From Reticulitermes lucifugus (taxonomy: Eukaryota > Arthropoda > Insecta > Blattodea > Rhinotermitidae): a stretch of DNA of 64,000 nt. The stretch covers positions 48,623 through 112,622 of the forward strand of contig JAKCWW010000429.1 of the NCBI GenBank assembly GCA_026260175.1. The letters run 5' to 3'. Below the pieces are notes generated by a model. The model made no database searches. It was given only the letters and a program-made list of their open reading frames with translations, and was not told where the DNA came from. Shown piece by piece: positions 32,973-45,670 of this stretch; within the stretch, counting starts at the first letter, position 1; every line of letters begins with the position of its first letter. Made by a program: the position numbers and the translations under genes.

Positions 32973-35900
32973 GGCATACAGCAACAATCCCGATCTGTCC
33001 TGTGACTGCCACAAGTTATCGACTGTCGCTGCAAATGCTAGCCTCAGTACGTTCACCAGGTTGCCTCGATCCCAAGTTATATAGTTTCTGCTTTTACAGC
33101 GCAGTTTCCTAATGTGGTATTACTTCCATGGAAATAGGTCATAAATCATTTTAGGTAGCTCACACGTTGTTATTATATGAACTATATTTGCTTTACATGA
33201 CATTCCATTTTATTGATGTACTGCAGACTTGAATATTCCACTGCACTGCCTGGGTAAGTCAGGAGACATGTCATGTTGTGTGTAGCTTCCAGTAACATTT
33301 CGTTAACATAATCGTGTACGCATATTTTAAATGTGCTCTACGCTTAACAAATACACTCATATTACTGGAGCCTGGATTTGCATATAGAAGAATCATGTTT
33401 ACTAATCCTAATGTTCGAAGAATTTAGCTTTAAGCTATTGTATGGAAAACAGCACTGATTTTTTTTCGACTTTCAGCTGGGATATGGGCGAGTAGAAGAT
33501 TGCTATTAAAACTGTAGCGTTTTTGTTAATAATTTTCGCCTACGTTGCCTGGTTTTGAGGTAGTTTATTAGAGCGACTGAGGCTCTAAACATCGTGTTAG
33601 CATGATTTGAATAATCAACACTTCAAATTTTTTTGTTCTGTTCCAGGTAAGCGTATCAACAGTTGACTCTTGATGGCATTACCGATTAATGTACATGGTG
33701 AGTAAACAGGAATTATTGGTTATTTGTTATTGCGCAGCAAGACTAGACTGAAACACAGGTACGGATACTCTACACGTTGTAGGTTTTGAGTATTGAGTTC
33801 TCTGTTATTATGGACTGGTGACGCAGGGGATATTGAGGTTTACTTCCTTGCCGTCATTCATTTAGAAGTTTGGAAACGTTTTTGTAAAGAATTTAGCAAG
33901 TGAGGGATATAATGCCAATAATTACCGTTTTATTGCACGTTAAATTCCAATAAAGTACGACTGCTGATTGCTTTATTATGTGGGGATTTCGTTGTAAATG
34001 TGCTAATATTAAAATCGGATCTCCGTGTTTGGTGTGGTCTTGGTTGATTGACTTCATAAAGCATATTGTACGTTTACACAGGCAGTTTTATGCTTGCTTT
34101 CAAATTCGATTGACGTTAATTTGGTTCTAGGTTGGAGCAGTCTGATGTGTAGATGGTTAATCACTGGGCTGGGTTGCCGAACAGGCAGTTCGACCGAAGG
34201 TTTTTCGTTACAAGTACAGTCCCAGCAACTGATGCCGATTTTCAGTTTTTCTTTGTTTTGTTACAAACATAAGTTCCCCAAGCCTTCTCGGAAATTGCGG
34301 GTTATTATCAACAGTCCAGAATTAGTCCGTTTCGTTGGTTAGACAAATATAATTTAATAGTCATGCCCATTTAACTTAGACTCCGATATGTAGCCTAATT
34401 ATTTTAAAATGGTTCTTTCTTCTGCGCATTTCGTGTATGCACGTAAGTTTCTTAGTGTTCCACCGAAGTGGAGTCTGCAGCGAAGCAAAGTTGAGACTTT
34501 CTAATAAGTTGTGTGTCAACGTGTATGACGATAAAGTAAGTAATAGAGAAACATTTCGTGAGCCAGGAACATTTTTCACAAACTCTTTAAAAATTGCAAG
34601 CATCTGTAGTCTACATTAGGGCATTTCGAGGTAATTAAAACAACATAAGGCAAGTTGCCCTTTTTCAAAATACCTGACAGTAGGTTTGTCACTGTAACTT
34701 AATTGTGCTGTGAGAAATTGGAAGCAGGGTGTGCTTATTTAATTACTTATTTACTTAACACATGCATTATGTGTAAGTTCACTGTGAAGCAGAATAATGC
34801 GGAACGTAACTTGATAGACCCTTTTTTAATATATGTTTTTAAAATGAGGTTGATAAGAGAGAATTTGTATTTGCAAACATCCGCACTCGTACGGCAACAG
34901 TGTTTTCTAAGTGTTCCGACTCTGTTTGTGCAGCACTTAACAACTAACAACGATTCCAATTTACTGAATGCTTATTTTTAGTCCTACGGAAATATAATTG
35001 CGAACCAAACACAGATGTCTGTTCCCTAAGAAACGTACGTTATAAAGCACAAAGGAAACGCAACAATAGTGAGAGCAAATGGAGCATTTTCTTGGGGGAG
35101 CTCACAAACTAGTCAGCGGACGGCTATTTTAAGGCGTTAGCCGGAAATGAAAATACGGGAATATGAATTGAACCTATGTTGTTAAGTAACATCTATCAAG
35201 CGTATTTGTTATTTTTTTCTTCTAACCCGCCCTGTCTTTCTTGTCATTCTGAATAATTATTGGAATACTTTCTTAGCTGTTTTTTTTTGTTTACATGAGG
35301 TCTTGTTCTCTTCCACCGTTCTTATAAACCGTTTCTTTTGTGTTTTCAACAAAGGACTTTCCTAATGGCAGTAATACGTCTCTTAACGGTTAAGGATTGG
35401 GAATCACATTTCACAGCCTCGGCAGTGACCGCTTTATCGGCATGTTTCTTTCTACTTTACCAGCTGTTACGTTTTTCAAAAGGATAATGAATTTTGTAAC
35501 ATCAGGTGCTTGCCTCTCACTAATTGTCTTTGAATAAATTGGTTAATTTTAATGACGTTCGGCACTCACGTCCTGTCATTAGAGTCTGTTCTACGTTCCT
35601 AGTTCTTTTTGTGCAGGTCATAAAAGAACGTACTGTAGCCGACCCTGTCTGGCCTTCATCAGACCCTCCGTCTGCTCACTTCTGTGTGTCAGCCGCGAAA
35701 CTGCTTTGCGGAGTAGGAAGAAATTTGATATTGAGGATCTAATTTGAACGCTATGTCACGTCCAATATAACCCCTCTTAACGTCTTTATTAGCTGCATAG
35801 TACAAAGCAGTGGTTCAAAATATGGAACACACTGATGTCTAAAACGGATATTTGAAACATTCGGCGTGATGTAGTATTTTTGCTGAAATGAATGAAAATT

Positions 35901-37134
35901 ATTTGTTTTTGTAATAATATTCGCAGTGTTCGTAAACTTTGAGAGGGGCAGACTTTATGGCCCTTTGAAGTACGTGCAGTGATGACTAGCTGTACAGAAA
36001 TATATTTATTTCTGTTGTCATTAAACACTTGGTTCTGGGGTATGCAAAATCAGAAAGAGCGCTTTAAGAATGTTTGTGTTCAAAGAGTACACATTTGAAT
36101 TTTTGTTTGATATTTATGAAGCGTCATTGATTATAGGGTCTGAAATTTAATGTGGTGTCCGTTATATAAAATACTAAAATTGTGTTGTTTCACTGTTTCT
36201 GTAAAATATAAAATTGGGACTTGTCAAGCCTTGTAGCTGAACGGTTAGAATTTGACAGTTTGATGGAATGAAACCATAACTGCGAAGGTAGTATGAAATA
36301 TATAATTCTTAATTCGTGTTTTTCTTTTATTGCAATATGCCTTGCCCAATTCTTAGGTTATAAATGGCTATGTCCATCTCAGTCGTACGGTTCGTACAAT
36401 ATACATATTTTTGGCATCTGTTATGTTCTTAAGACTCAGACAGTTTGCTGTGCTTAATATCCTTACGCCTAACGACATATGCCTGAGACGTACAACTTTT
36501 GTCTTGCTATTAGCTTTGGTCCTTTTCATCACCAGATGACCTGTAATATTGTCTTGTCACAGCCATAGCTTGTAGTTACGCTATTACTTAGTCATCACGC
36601 TAGGTGGGTAAGTCTCAGGTCGGTTATTATATCACCAGAATGAAATTAAACGAATGAAACTTTGAAATTGGATATTAACAAAGTGAGGGACGCTCATTTT
36701 GTAGAAGGACGAAGATCGCGTTATCAGGTTCTGCGATATGGCTGCAAGTTAACCGTGTCTTTAATTAGCCTGTGAAGTTACACAAAATTATCTACAAATC
36801 CATGATTATATTTTATGTATTACATAATGTTACTATGATAACATGTTTTGGGGTTTTTAGATTGTGCATTTCATATAAATATTATTCCAGTACCATCTTC
36901 CTTCAGGCATGACGGAATGTTACAACTTTAATGTGCTGCATCAACATTTATCTCGGTTTGCAGCAAAGTTGGGCCTTCTTGAACAGGTTAAATCTCAGGT
37001 CATTGCAGTTGAGAAGTTATTGCGCCCTATACACCGATTGAAAAATGTTTTTCTTAGACACACATTTATTGCATAGGCCCTATACGCCGTGGAATTCATC
37101 TTCTGTTAGAACCTCGACTTCGTAATAACTATAG
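32973..37134. other. 4.2-kb unannotated stretch
   Basis: No gene, RNA or known repeat is recognised. Frames are under 95 codons. An A-box-like TAGCTGAACGG near 36235 has no B box at the proper distance. Confidence 0.4.
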
Positions 37135-37164
37135 CTACTACTACTACTACTACTGCTGCTGCTA
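37135..37164. repeat. (CTA)n/(CTG)n microsatellite, left
   Basis: About seven CTA units grading into CTG, immediately left of a SINE A body. Confidence 0.9.
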
Positions 37165-37332
37165 CGCATGTGGAATTTGAGGTGCACAAAGTGACACTAA
37201 GACAGGGTTTTCTGGGTACTTTGGTTTTCCCTGTTAGTACCCTTCCGCCATGTTCCATACTCATATTTTATTCATCTACCACTGACGCTGTATGATATTA
37301 GTGAATGACAGCGTCGGTAAATAAAACACTGC
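37165..37332 (+). mobile_element. SINE family A, headless copy
   Basis: GCATGTGGAATTTGAGGTGC, ACAAAGTGACACTAAGACAG and TACTTTGGTTTTCCCTGTTA align with the body of the 28061-28345 copy. The tRNA-like head is absent. The 3' part differs from copy 1 and has a short inverted repeat (GACGCTGT...ACAGCGTC, about 37284-37317), so this is another subfamily. Trinucleotide arrays of the same unit flank both sides. Confidence 0.7.
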
Positions 37333-37360
37333 CCTACTACTACTACTACTAATACTACTG

Positions 37361-37395
<35 letters not shown>

Positions 37396-37404
37396 GCTGC
37401 TGCT
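37333..37404. repeat. (CTA)n/(CTG)n microsatellite, right
   Basis: Roughly 24 trinucleotide units, mainly CTA with CTG at the right end and one AAT-like interruption. Confidence 0.9.
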
Positions 37405-37629
37405 TTAACAGCTGCGGATGTGAAAGTAAACCATAACAAGCCAAACGCGATTGTGACGGGGTGATGAGGTGGGCGGGGGGGGAATTCTGTACCTCACTGA
37501 CTGTAATGTCTTTACTGTACAACAGTAAAGACCCGCAGCAACATTACACAAAGTAAACAAACAGTCCCTATCAGAAGAAATAAAAAGGGTGGCACAGAAG
37601 TCAAGTTTGCATTCAGTTCTCTTCTCCGC

Positions 37630-37945
37630 TGAAACCAACGAACTCAATGGAGCAGAGTTCTTCTTGAGAAGCTGATAGTTTCTCATCTAGTCAAATTTCT
37701 CGTATGTTATGGAACCCAAACTTTCACTACCATAGTCACGAGAGTCCGCCACTTGTGCCTATCTTAAGCCAGATTAATTCGGTCCACGCTTTTCCATCCT
37801 ATTTCTTTAAGATTCATTTTAATATTATCTTCTCGTCTACGCCGAGGTCTTAGAAGCGTCTCTTTCCTTCGGGTTTGCTATCAAAACCCTCCATGCAATT
37901 TCTTTTTTCCCATACATTCCACATATCCCGCCCATCTCTACTGAA
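37630..37945 (-). mobile_element. retrotransposon 3' end with ORF C-terminus
   Basis: Plus-strand AACTCAATGGAGCAGAGTTC is the 3' end. Going up the reverse strand, the ORF part includes MGGICGMYGKKEIAWRVLIA (about 37945-37885), aligning with RWAGHVARMGEKRNAYRVLV, then NPKERDASKTS and a frameshifted DNIKMNLKEIGWKSVD (about 37830-37785). Its 5' limit near 37945 is uncertain; the reverse frame 37837-38127 extends further without further matches. Confidence 0.75.
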
Positions 37946-38932
37946 ACTATTCCAAAGAATGTCCATAGCAGCACCAGACGCCTGTAACTACAGTACGGAA
38001 TGTACATTCTGATTAAAGTATAGGTCGCAATGGACATCTCATCTTCAGCCTCTAGAATCCTAAGTGCTAGTGGATCATGACGGTGAAAATACTTGCATTT
38101 TACACAAAACCCATGAACACATTTCATGTAGTATAATTATTGTGTACAATTGTCGTTATTATGGTAAGGTGCTTTGTACACGCCATGTAATAGGCCAAAC
38201 CTACGAGTATTGTGATGGATACATAATGATGTTAGCAACTATGAGACGAAAATTAAATAACAGACAGAGAAAGAGAAGGAAAAGATTAATAACGAGACAG
38301 CCATTGCGTTGTCGGTAAGAGACCACGTACCTCCATTCCTGTTTTTAATTTGGTAAGCAAAATAGTAAATATAAGCAGGACATGTCATAGATAAGGTCCA
38401 TGAAGGTGACAAAAATAACCTTTTCTCCACCGACTTGGAATACAATTCATTCATGGACGCAGAAGTAACAGTCTGAAAACTGGTGGCTATAACATTTGGC
38501 TTTAAATCAGTCTTTGCGGATTAGACAGAGATTGAGCGCTTCTGTTTGAGGGTAAGTTAATTCATTACTTTTGTCTATTTATAAACCCTAATATTCACTT
38601 TGTCTGCATTTGGAGAATATAATTTCAACAGCCGAAAACAATTTACGGTCTTATCTTCAGGATATAATATTTCATTTCGTTTCTGCCTGTAGTTACTTAG
38701 GGTGTTACTTAATTGCCTTATATTTCCAGTTCTCATATTTCGTTACTCTGTCTCTCTCAATCCTTGTCTGTTTCGTGTACGATCTCTCTTGTAGCCATTA
38801 ATTTTAGAGACACTGTTGACTTTGTTAAATTATGAATCTTCCGCCTGCGCAAGCGCCTGAGACCGCAGGGAAGTCTGCACACGTATACATACTTGAAGTT
38901 GTCAATTTGGTTTCTCAGTGTCGTCCCAGAAG
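37946..38932. other. unannotated stretch
   Basis: No recognised gene or repeat. Confidence 0.4.
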
Positions 38933-38994
38933 ATACGTACGTACATACATATATACATTGTACATACATACAAAGTACGTACATACATACACAG
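38933..38994. repeat. (GTAC/ATAC)n tetranucleotide repeat
   Basis: A TACATACA-type tract with GTAC interruptions; overlapping frames on both strands here are low-complexity artefacts. Confidence 0.85.
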
Positions 38995-39514
38995 TACTTA
39001 CTGTATGTCCATACTATTTCTTGAAGTTGAATGGACGAGCTGTGAATGCGTATGTTATGAAGTTTTGGTATCTGCTTATCCTAACAGTGTAGGTTTTGTC
39101 CTGTGTTTCTCCAAACCACCAGCTTGTCACAGTTCACTTACACTTTTGTATTTTAGTTTCAACTGAACATTCAGTAATATGTGACTTACAATATGTCATG
39201 CTTGGCGCATACCTCACAGAACTCTGCTGCGCTGCAGTTTCTTGAAGGGTAATAATGTCTGCGATTTCACTTGAAGGTTGTTTCGAAAAACAAACGGAAC
39301 TGAGAACAGCAGTGATTGCTTAGTATCGAAGGGCACATTAGGTATCGGGGAGGGCCCAAAACAAAGCTGCTGTGGTCTATGTTGTCCCGGTGGTGTTAAT
39401 AGTCGTGAGGTTCTGAAGAAACGAACGTGTTGACCACAATAAAGGGTATCCCTGACGACACTCGGACCACTTACTTTACACGATATCACAGGGATAATTG
39501 TCCATATGGGACTA
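38995..39514. other. unannotated stretch
   Basis: No recognised gene. The reverse frame 39214-39489 (91 codons) has no known domain. Confidence 0.4.
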
Positions 39515-40390
39515 CTCTAACTCCAGCGAGCAGAGTCTTTCTTGGCAGGTTAATACTTCCTCAATTAGTCAATAAATTTCCCGCATTTTATAGAATCGTA
39601 AGGTTCATACCGTGTTTACAACAATCTGCCGCTTGTCCACGTTCTGAGCCAGATAAATCCATTCCACATCCTCCCAGTCTCTTTCTTTAAGGTTCCTTTT
39701 AATATTATACTCCCGTGTACTCATAGGTTTCCCAAGTGGTCTTTTTCTTTCAAGTTTCCCCACCAAAATCCTGTTTGCATCTATCTTATCTCCCATGTGT
39801 GCCACATGCCCGGCCCATCTTATGCTCCTTGATATGAGCACCCGAATAAGATTTGGTGAGGGGTAAAGTCATGAAGCTTTTCATTATGTAGTTTTCTTCA
39901 GTCTCTTGCTACTTTTTTCCTCTTAGGTCCAAATGTCCCTCAGAACCTTATTGTCAAGAGCCTCAGTCTGTGTTCTTCCCTTAATCTGAGAGACCAAGTT
40001 TTACACTTTACAAAACAACAAGCAAAACTATAGGTCTCTGTATTTTTGTACATATCATACTAGAAGACAAAGGAGTTTGAGCTGAATGTTAGTAGGCATA
40101 TCCCATACTAAATCTGTTCTGAATTTCTTCATGAATGCAGTTTTGATTTGTTAATTTCATTCCCAAATATTTGAACATTCTCACGTTTTCAAAGAATTTA
40201 CTACCTACCGTGCTGTTATTTTATCCTGAATTCTGTTGACGAAACATGAGCATGTACTTAGGTCTTTCAGCATTTCCTTCTAGACCAACCTCCTTACTAG
40301 CAACTAATAACGTTATGTACTTTCCTGTAGGAATATTCATTTTTCCGCCAACTAAATTAACATTGTCAGTGTAGATCAGAAGCGTAATTC
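39515..40390 (-). mobile_element. non-LTR retrotransposon with decayed reverse transcriptase end
   Basis: Best-preserved copy in the window. On the reverse strand: LIYTDNVNLVGG (about 40379-40344), where YTDN (codons at 40362-40373) replaces the catalytic YADD; LVASKEVGLEGNAERPKYML; FFENVRMFKYLGMKLTNQNC with IHEEI; the GLSD...EEH region; SIRWAGHVAHMGDKIDANRI (about 39830-39770); LVGKLERKRPLGKP; and YLAQNVDKRQIVVNTV. The 3' untranslated part ends near 39515 at GCGAGCAGAGTC. The reverse frame 39605-39841 is a surviving ORF piece. Loss of the catalytic Asp plus many frameshifts make it dead. A complete element would also have an upstream endonuclease, absent here. The family is probably RTE-like, an inference from motif flavour only. 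Confidence 0.88.
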
Positions 40391-40766
40391 AGTTTTAATC
40401 TCTCCTGGGGTACGTGGTCGTTCTGAATGGCATGCAAGTATTTAAAGCAAAGTTGAAAAGCTATGGCATTAAGGCATCTAGTGTTAGGCGTCCTTTACGA
40501 ACTACGAGAAGCAACGCCTCGTATGGAAACCACATCGGTCCCTCTGTTCGTGTCCGTGACCTAGCGGCAGCCACTAAACTCTTTATCGAATTACCATGAA
40601 ATTCGCCATAGGAGTTGTGTAAAAAATGTCAATTTTCGTGAAAGTCGGCTTAATGACATTCATACGGTAATGAAGTTGTATCCGAGATTTCCATATTTCG
40701 TGATTGATTTTGGTGAAATGTGGTGTAGGAGATCTCCACGAAATGCCACTGGGTAGTTGCGAATTA
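40391..40766. other. unannotated stretch
   Basis: Nothing recognised. Forward frame 40414-40599 has no domain. Confidence 0.4.
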
Positions 40767-40863
40767 TTTCTTTTTCTTTCCTTCTTTTTTCCGGTCTTTC
40801 TTCCTTCATGTTTTTCTTTCCTTTCCTTCTTTCATTCTTTCCTTCCTTTTCTCTTTATTTTTG

Positions 40864-40896
<33 letters not shown>

Positions 40897-40905
40897 TTCC
40901 TTTCA
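40767..40905. repeat. polypyrimidine tract with (CTTT)n core
   Basis: About 139 bases, nearly all C or T on the plus strand, with a perfect (CTTT)n block at about 40864-40894. Long homopurine/homopyrimidine mirror-type tracts can form triplex (H-) DNA. The forward frame crossing it (40704-40979) is a low-complexity artefact. Confidence 0.9.
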
Positions 40906-43900
40906 GGTCTTCATTTGAAGCTCTGGCAGATCACCACATTCCAATTTCGCTTCGTTCCTTTTCCAGCCACCAGGAGTAACGTGACTTTCGCCAAATTCTT
41001 ATGCCACTTTTTTCATAGTTTAGCCGTTATGTAGTGTTTGTAAGGCTTCAAATTTTTGTTCCATGGAAACAACCACTTTCGTTCTCCTCCCATTTTAAAA
41101 GTAAAAAAAAAAGCACCGCTCTTGGAGATAGCAGTGATTTCCGTCAACAAACTAAAGCACAGTTGCACACTTGTATTCGAGCCACGTACGGAAAGCACAG
41201 TAAGACATGTAACAGTGAGTACTTACACAAAATGTAAGTAGTAAATAATGTAAACGCATAACCATAGACAGTTCAATATAGACACATGATTTGGGGGGAG
41301 GGGGGTGTAATTTTCCGTTACACCCTGACTTGATTTTTGATAAGGTATAATTTTTGTTGTAAACTGAGTGTTGGTAAATGCCATACCCTGTTTTGACGAC
41401 ACACCACGCCGGATAAAAAGGAATTTCTCATAACCGAAATTCGGTTTATCAGGACTCTATTTTGTTTAATATAATAAAAATATTTAATTTTTCATAGCTC
41501 ACGAGTATATCTGAATTTTTTAAACTAAGCTTATAGTCTGTGTATATTGTGGTCTTCTTGTGAGACAGCATTACGTGTTCAGTACCCTTCGTGTGATGCC
41601 TTATTAAAAATTCGCAGTGCAAAGTTTGATTGGAATTTCAACAACGAACGTATCTTTACATATGTAAGGACAGGCCAGCTATGGAGCTGAGTCGGTAAGG
41701 TTTTTGTTAAATGTGTCTGAATACGAAAGGTTCTTTCCTGGAAAGATATCCGTGTGTCATTTTAAATTTGTTGGTATTATGTTCCGAACACTTGGACCCT
41801 TTAAAATATTTTTATGATCCTAAATCTTTCTTTATCGTTGCCTAGGAATTTTAAGAGTGACATTCCGCCATTATGAATTTCTCTTGTTACCGGTTTGTGA
41901 AGTTGTGAATCAAGAACTCTCTCGTATATTAAGCTGCATGTGGTTGAAGTTGCCTTAGAAAGACAAGAGTTCACGAGAGCTTCTCTAACTTTACACAGAT
42001 GTCTGGTATGCGACTGTGGCTTTTTGTCGAAGACGTGACGGCATCTACAGAATCTGAGCAACCAGTTTCATGTAACGTGCAAAGTAATATGTTTAACCGG
42101 GAACATTTACGCAGTCTGTTTCCACCTTCACGGCGCAGGAACACAGATTAATCTTGTATAAAGCGGAAACAAGTGTTATATAAATTCTCAAAGAGTTGAA
42201 AAAAGATTGAAATCGAAACACTTAAAAGAGGTTTTAGAAATGCACTCCGCTTTCTGTGTATGCAATCACTTTAAAGCCAGGAGTATTGCTTTTTGATGCC
42301 CGTTGTTGAAGTTCGGTAGTATCCGTTCGTATCCGGTTTGGATATCGGCCGCATGAACATTTGTCGCGAGTGGGTTTCGTCTGTTTCGCGGATAGTACCT
42401 TCAGATAGGTCAGTCTTCTTTAAAATTCGTTTATAACCCGGTTTTTGATGTACACTCACTTTCGGCACCCAACAAAAAATGAAGTAGCTTAAGTAGAGTC
42501 TCGATAGGTCGAGGTGAAATGGACCGGGGTTGCTTCGAATTACCGAAAAGCTCGGAATACACGGATAACGACTATTTAGAACATATGACTACATTTATAT
42601 GATATAACACTATATTAGAATATCAACGTATGCAATAGTACAGCAGTAGAATAATAACAGAATGTAGACTATTAAGTTACGCTGCAAAGAAAGAGAAATC
42701 GACTTGTCATTGAAAACACAAGGCTACTCAAAGAAAACGGCTAAAGGAAAACGTGTGCACACAGAGATAGGCAATTGAACTGAATTCTGTTCCAACACAG
42801 AGACGACCTTAATTACAGCGCATCGGCTCGGACGAAACAGAACCTCGAGCAATCGGGACTCGAAGAACGGAAACTGCACTGTATTATGTTTGTATGTTAA
42901 AATGTGTTTTGAGTCCACTTCAATAGCTTTCCTTGCTTACAAGAGCGGACTATAAATAAACGAGTTGACAATTTAACGTAATCATATATTTTAAAGTTCC
43001 TGAATAGTGTTCTTGCTGAAACTTTCTCTTGACTTTTTGAAATACTGAGGGATCTCCCAGTTCTGTACAAGTTTGTGAATTCAGGAAACTACAAGTACAG
43101 TGATGTAAGAGCGTTCCAGTTTTAAGGAAACTGATCTGGCATTTAAAAGGTTAGGAAGAGAATTGCCAAAAAAATTGCAGGAATGTGATCACATATTTAA
43201 TTTTTTTTGCGAATTTGCAGCGAAAACATGCAAAACTGCTCTCGTGAGCTTCGCCAGATCTGTCTTTCCGTATACAACAACTCTAGAACTCTGAAAGGGT
43301 TTGCATGAAATGTTATATTGAATAGCGATACGAAAATTTTTTGGCATGTAATTATGAAGAAACTTGAAAGGAAATACCAGACACTTTACATGAAGGCCTA
43401 GAAACATTTCTGCTCTGGTATCCAGCGTGTCTTATTACTATAATTAATTAATTTTTAATTAATCAAAAGGGAGCGTACGGGCTAAATTGTTACGGTGTGC
43501 ATACTTTTCTAACTTTTTATGCAATAATAGATAGAGTCTGACCACTTTCAGAAGTTCGACACTTTATTGTACTGGCGTATGTTGTAGTTAAGGGAACCAA
43601 GTTAGTGGCTGCAACACTGTTCACAGTATTTTTATTGACATTTGTGATTTTCCGGCCTGGGTTTTGGCATGAGCTCGGCTATGATGACGTGTCTCTGTGT
43701 TTATGAGTCGAATTATCTATCGGATGCTTATGGAAGACACACTTAAATTTTCGTTTTAACCATAATGTGACACAAGGTAAAGCAGGTTGTGCATGATCTG
43801 TCATATTTTTATTACATTTAAATTTTGTTTTTGAGTGATTTGTGATCCTGTTTCATATTCGGCAGGTTTCGTGTTAAAAGTCGGCCCGGAGACGGGCTTC

Positions 43901-44119
43901 CCTGACAGAGGTTTAACACGGTTTTTGTCTGTTTCTCCTGGCAGCCGAGATTGCACTTTAAATGAGGTTGCTATCCCTTCTTCCCACATCCTATTCAATG
44001 CAGTATTCACCAGTCACCCTAGCATTCGAAGTATAGAATTTTAGCAATTTAAAACATTATTAAATAAAGCAAGAACACATAAAATTATACTTAAACGTTT
44101 CCAATGTTTAACAAAATGT
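40906..44119. other. 3.2-kb unannotated stretch
   Basis: No recognised gene or repeat. Frames on both strands at 43801-44044 are mutually overlapping, and the local sequence may be a decayed repeat, but none can be named. Confidence 0.4.
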
Positions 44120-44135
44120 TGTATTGCTACTTCCT
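44120..44135. repeat. left target duplication of a SINE C piece
   Basis: TGTATTGCTACTTCCT, repeated exactly at 44275-44290. Confidence 0.85.
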
Positions 44136-44274
44136 TCCTGTACAATGAGTACCGGCCGTGGCGTGGCGTTTATCCATTCACCCCCATCTAGCATCGGGTT
44201 TAAAGAAAGAGTAGAGCTATACCTCCGCTCCTCTGTGCCTTCATGGCAGGTTATAGGGTGAATTTTTACGTTTT
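44136..44274 (+). mobile_element. SINE family C, 5'-truncated insertion
   Basis: Contains GGCCGTGGCGTGGCG, CACCCCCATCTAGCATCGGG, GAGTAGAGCTATACCTCCGC and TGTGCCTTCATGGCAGG, matching the copies at 3197-3464 and 11126-11230. Exact 16-bp direct repeats bound it, so the unit that inserted is 139 bp and lacks the tRNA-like head. This is standard 5' truncation by target-primed reverse transcription. Confidence 0.85.
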
Positions 44275-44290
44275 TGTATTGCTACTTCCT
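44275..44290. repeat. right target duplication of a SINE C piece
   Basis: An exact copy of 44120-44135. Confidence 0.85.
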
Positions 44291-45597
44291 CAATGCTGCC
44301 GACACAATTTATTGTCCACTTTACAAGCATGCGTTTGGTTTATGTAGCTTGCTCTCCTGCCTTGAAAGGAAAAAAAAACAGGAGTAGGCTTATTAGCTAA
44401 GCGTGCTGTGTGTGTTTATCATTTTATCTTTTGAAACAGCTAACTGATATTAACGAAATTTTGTATGGTCGTTATGCGATTAGCGGTCATTGCAGTGCCT
44501 ACTTTTTAATTTATTGCGATCGGTGGTAACAAGATTGCGGGCGCACGCGCTTATGTGATAGGTGCTACACTGGCACCAGTTAATGTAGGGTGGTGGCGGT
44601 ATGTGTGGTAATAGATATCAGAACACGCTGGATATTTTACGTGCTTGTAGAATGCAGAAGAAAATGGTGGCAGCTCGAAATGTAGCCTATACTTAGCGGT
44701 TGATTAATGGCGATGACGACTGAACTATTGGAGTTAGGAATTTGAAATTTTGACAGGTGGGCCGACCAATTTTGCTTAGTAATAAATTGTTCCAACGACG
44801 AAGAAAAAATAATAATTTTAATAATAATAATAGTAATAATCTATATACCGTCTATAATAAAACAGTAACAATTTACTCGACTAGAATTCTGTGTTATGAC
44901 CATATATGCATGAGTCGAGCACGCTAGCTTATAAGCTACTTTGAATTTTGTTGGATTCCAGATTTAAATTATGCAGATGTGGTATTACCAACAGAGGATA
45001 TGCAGGACGAGAAGTCCGTACAATAGGAAGGCAGGTTCTATATTTTCTTCCTCCCGAAACTCTTTGTTTATACATCATTGACTGTGACCTACCGTGTGTC
45101 GTGTGGAGCAGACAGACAATTTGCATTTAACGCTAAATTGTTCCCTGTTTCTTATATTTTCCATTTCCTCGTCTTTCCATCCCTTCGTCTTGCATACAAC
45201 GAATGCAGTAATCTGTAGAGAAATTGAAATATAATTTTTATTTCCATTCCCATGGACTTTTTTCTCCTTTCTGCATAGCATATCGTGTTTGTATGCTCCT
45301 GCTCTTTGATACAGTTTCTTGCTTGTTGCGGGGTACATTTTGTGATTAAATCAAACAGGGCTAAATGAACCACGTGATGCCTCGACATTCTTTTCTGTAC
45401 ACATTTTAATAGCAAAGTCTTGCATGTAGTCATCCATTCGGCAGGTCTCGTTCGTAGTGTCGGTTTTTTTTTGTTGGGCCTTTCTATTTATGTCATTCCA
45501 TGTATCATTTTTTTGAAGCCAGTGCTAAGGTCATGTGTTACTGTAACGTTTGTTACAGTCAGTACCCCGCCCATATCTAACTGACCAGCAAAGAAAA
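44291..45597. other. unannotated stretch with an AAT-rich tract
   Basis: An (AAT)n-type imperfect microsatellite lies at 44809-44840. No gene is recognised; small overlapping frames at 44929-45433 are on both strands and without domains. Confidence 0.4.
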
Positions 45598-45670
45598 AAC
45601 AAACAAATAAAGTGAATCAAAGCCCTTCTTCAAAAGCTGATAGTGCTACAGCTTGTTAAGGAGTCTTGAG
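45598..45670 (-). mobile_element. very degenerate retrotransposon 3' terminus
   Basis: AACAAACAAATAAAGTGAATC, CAAAGCCCTTCTTCAAAAGC and TGATAGTGCTACAGCTTGTT parallel the 3' ends at 7405 and 37630 (AGAGTTCTTCTTGAGAAGCT GATAG). Too short to be certain. Confidence 0.35.

Noticed and set aside
36225-36262. A-box-like TAGCTGAACGGTTAGA
   Set aside because: No B box at the required spacing; probably chance.
43801-44044. Overlapping frames on both strands of similar length
   Set aside because: They may mark a decayed SINE antisense product, but no box, body or second copy could be identified.
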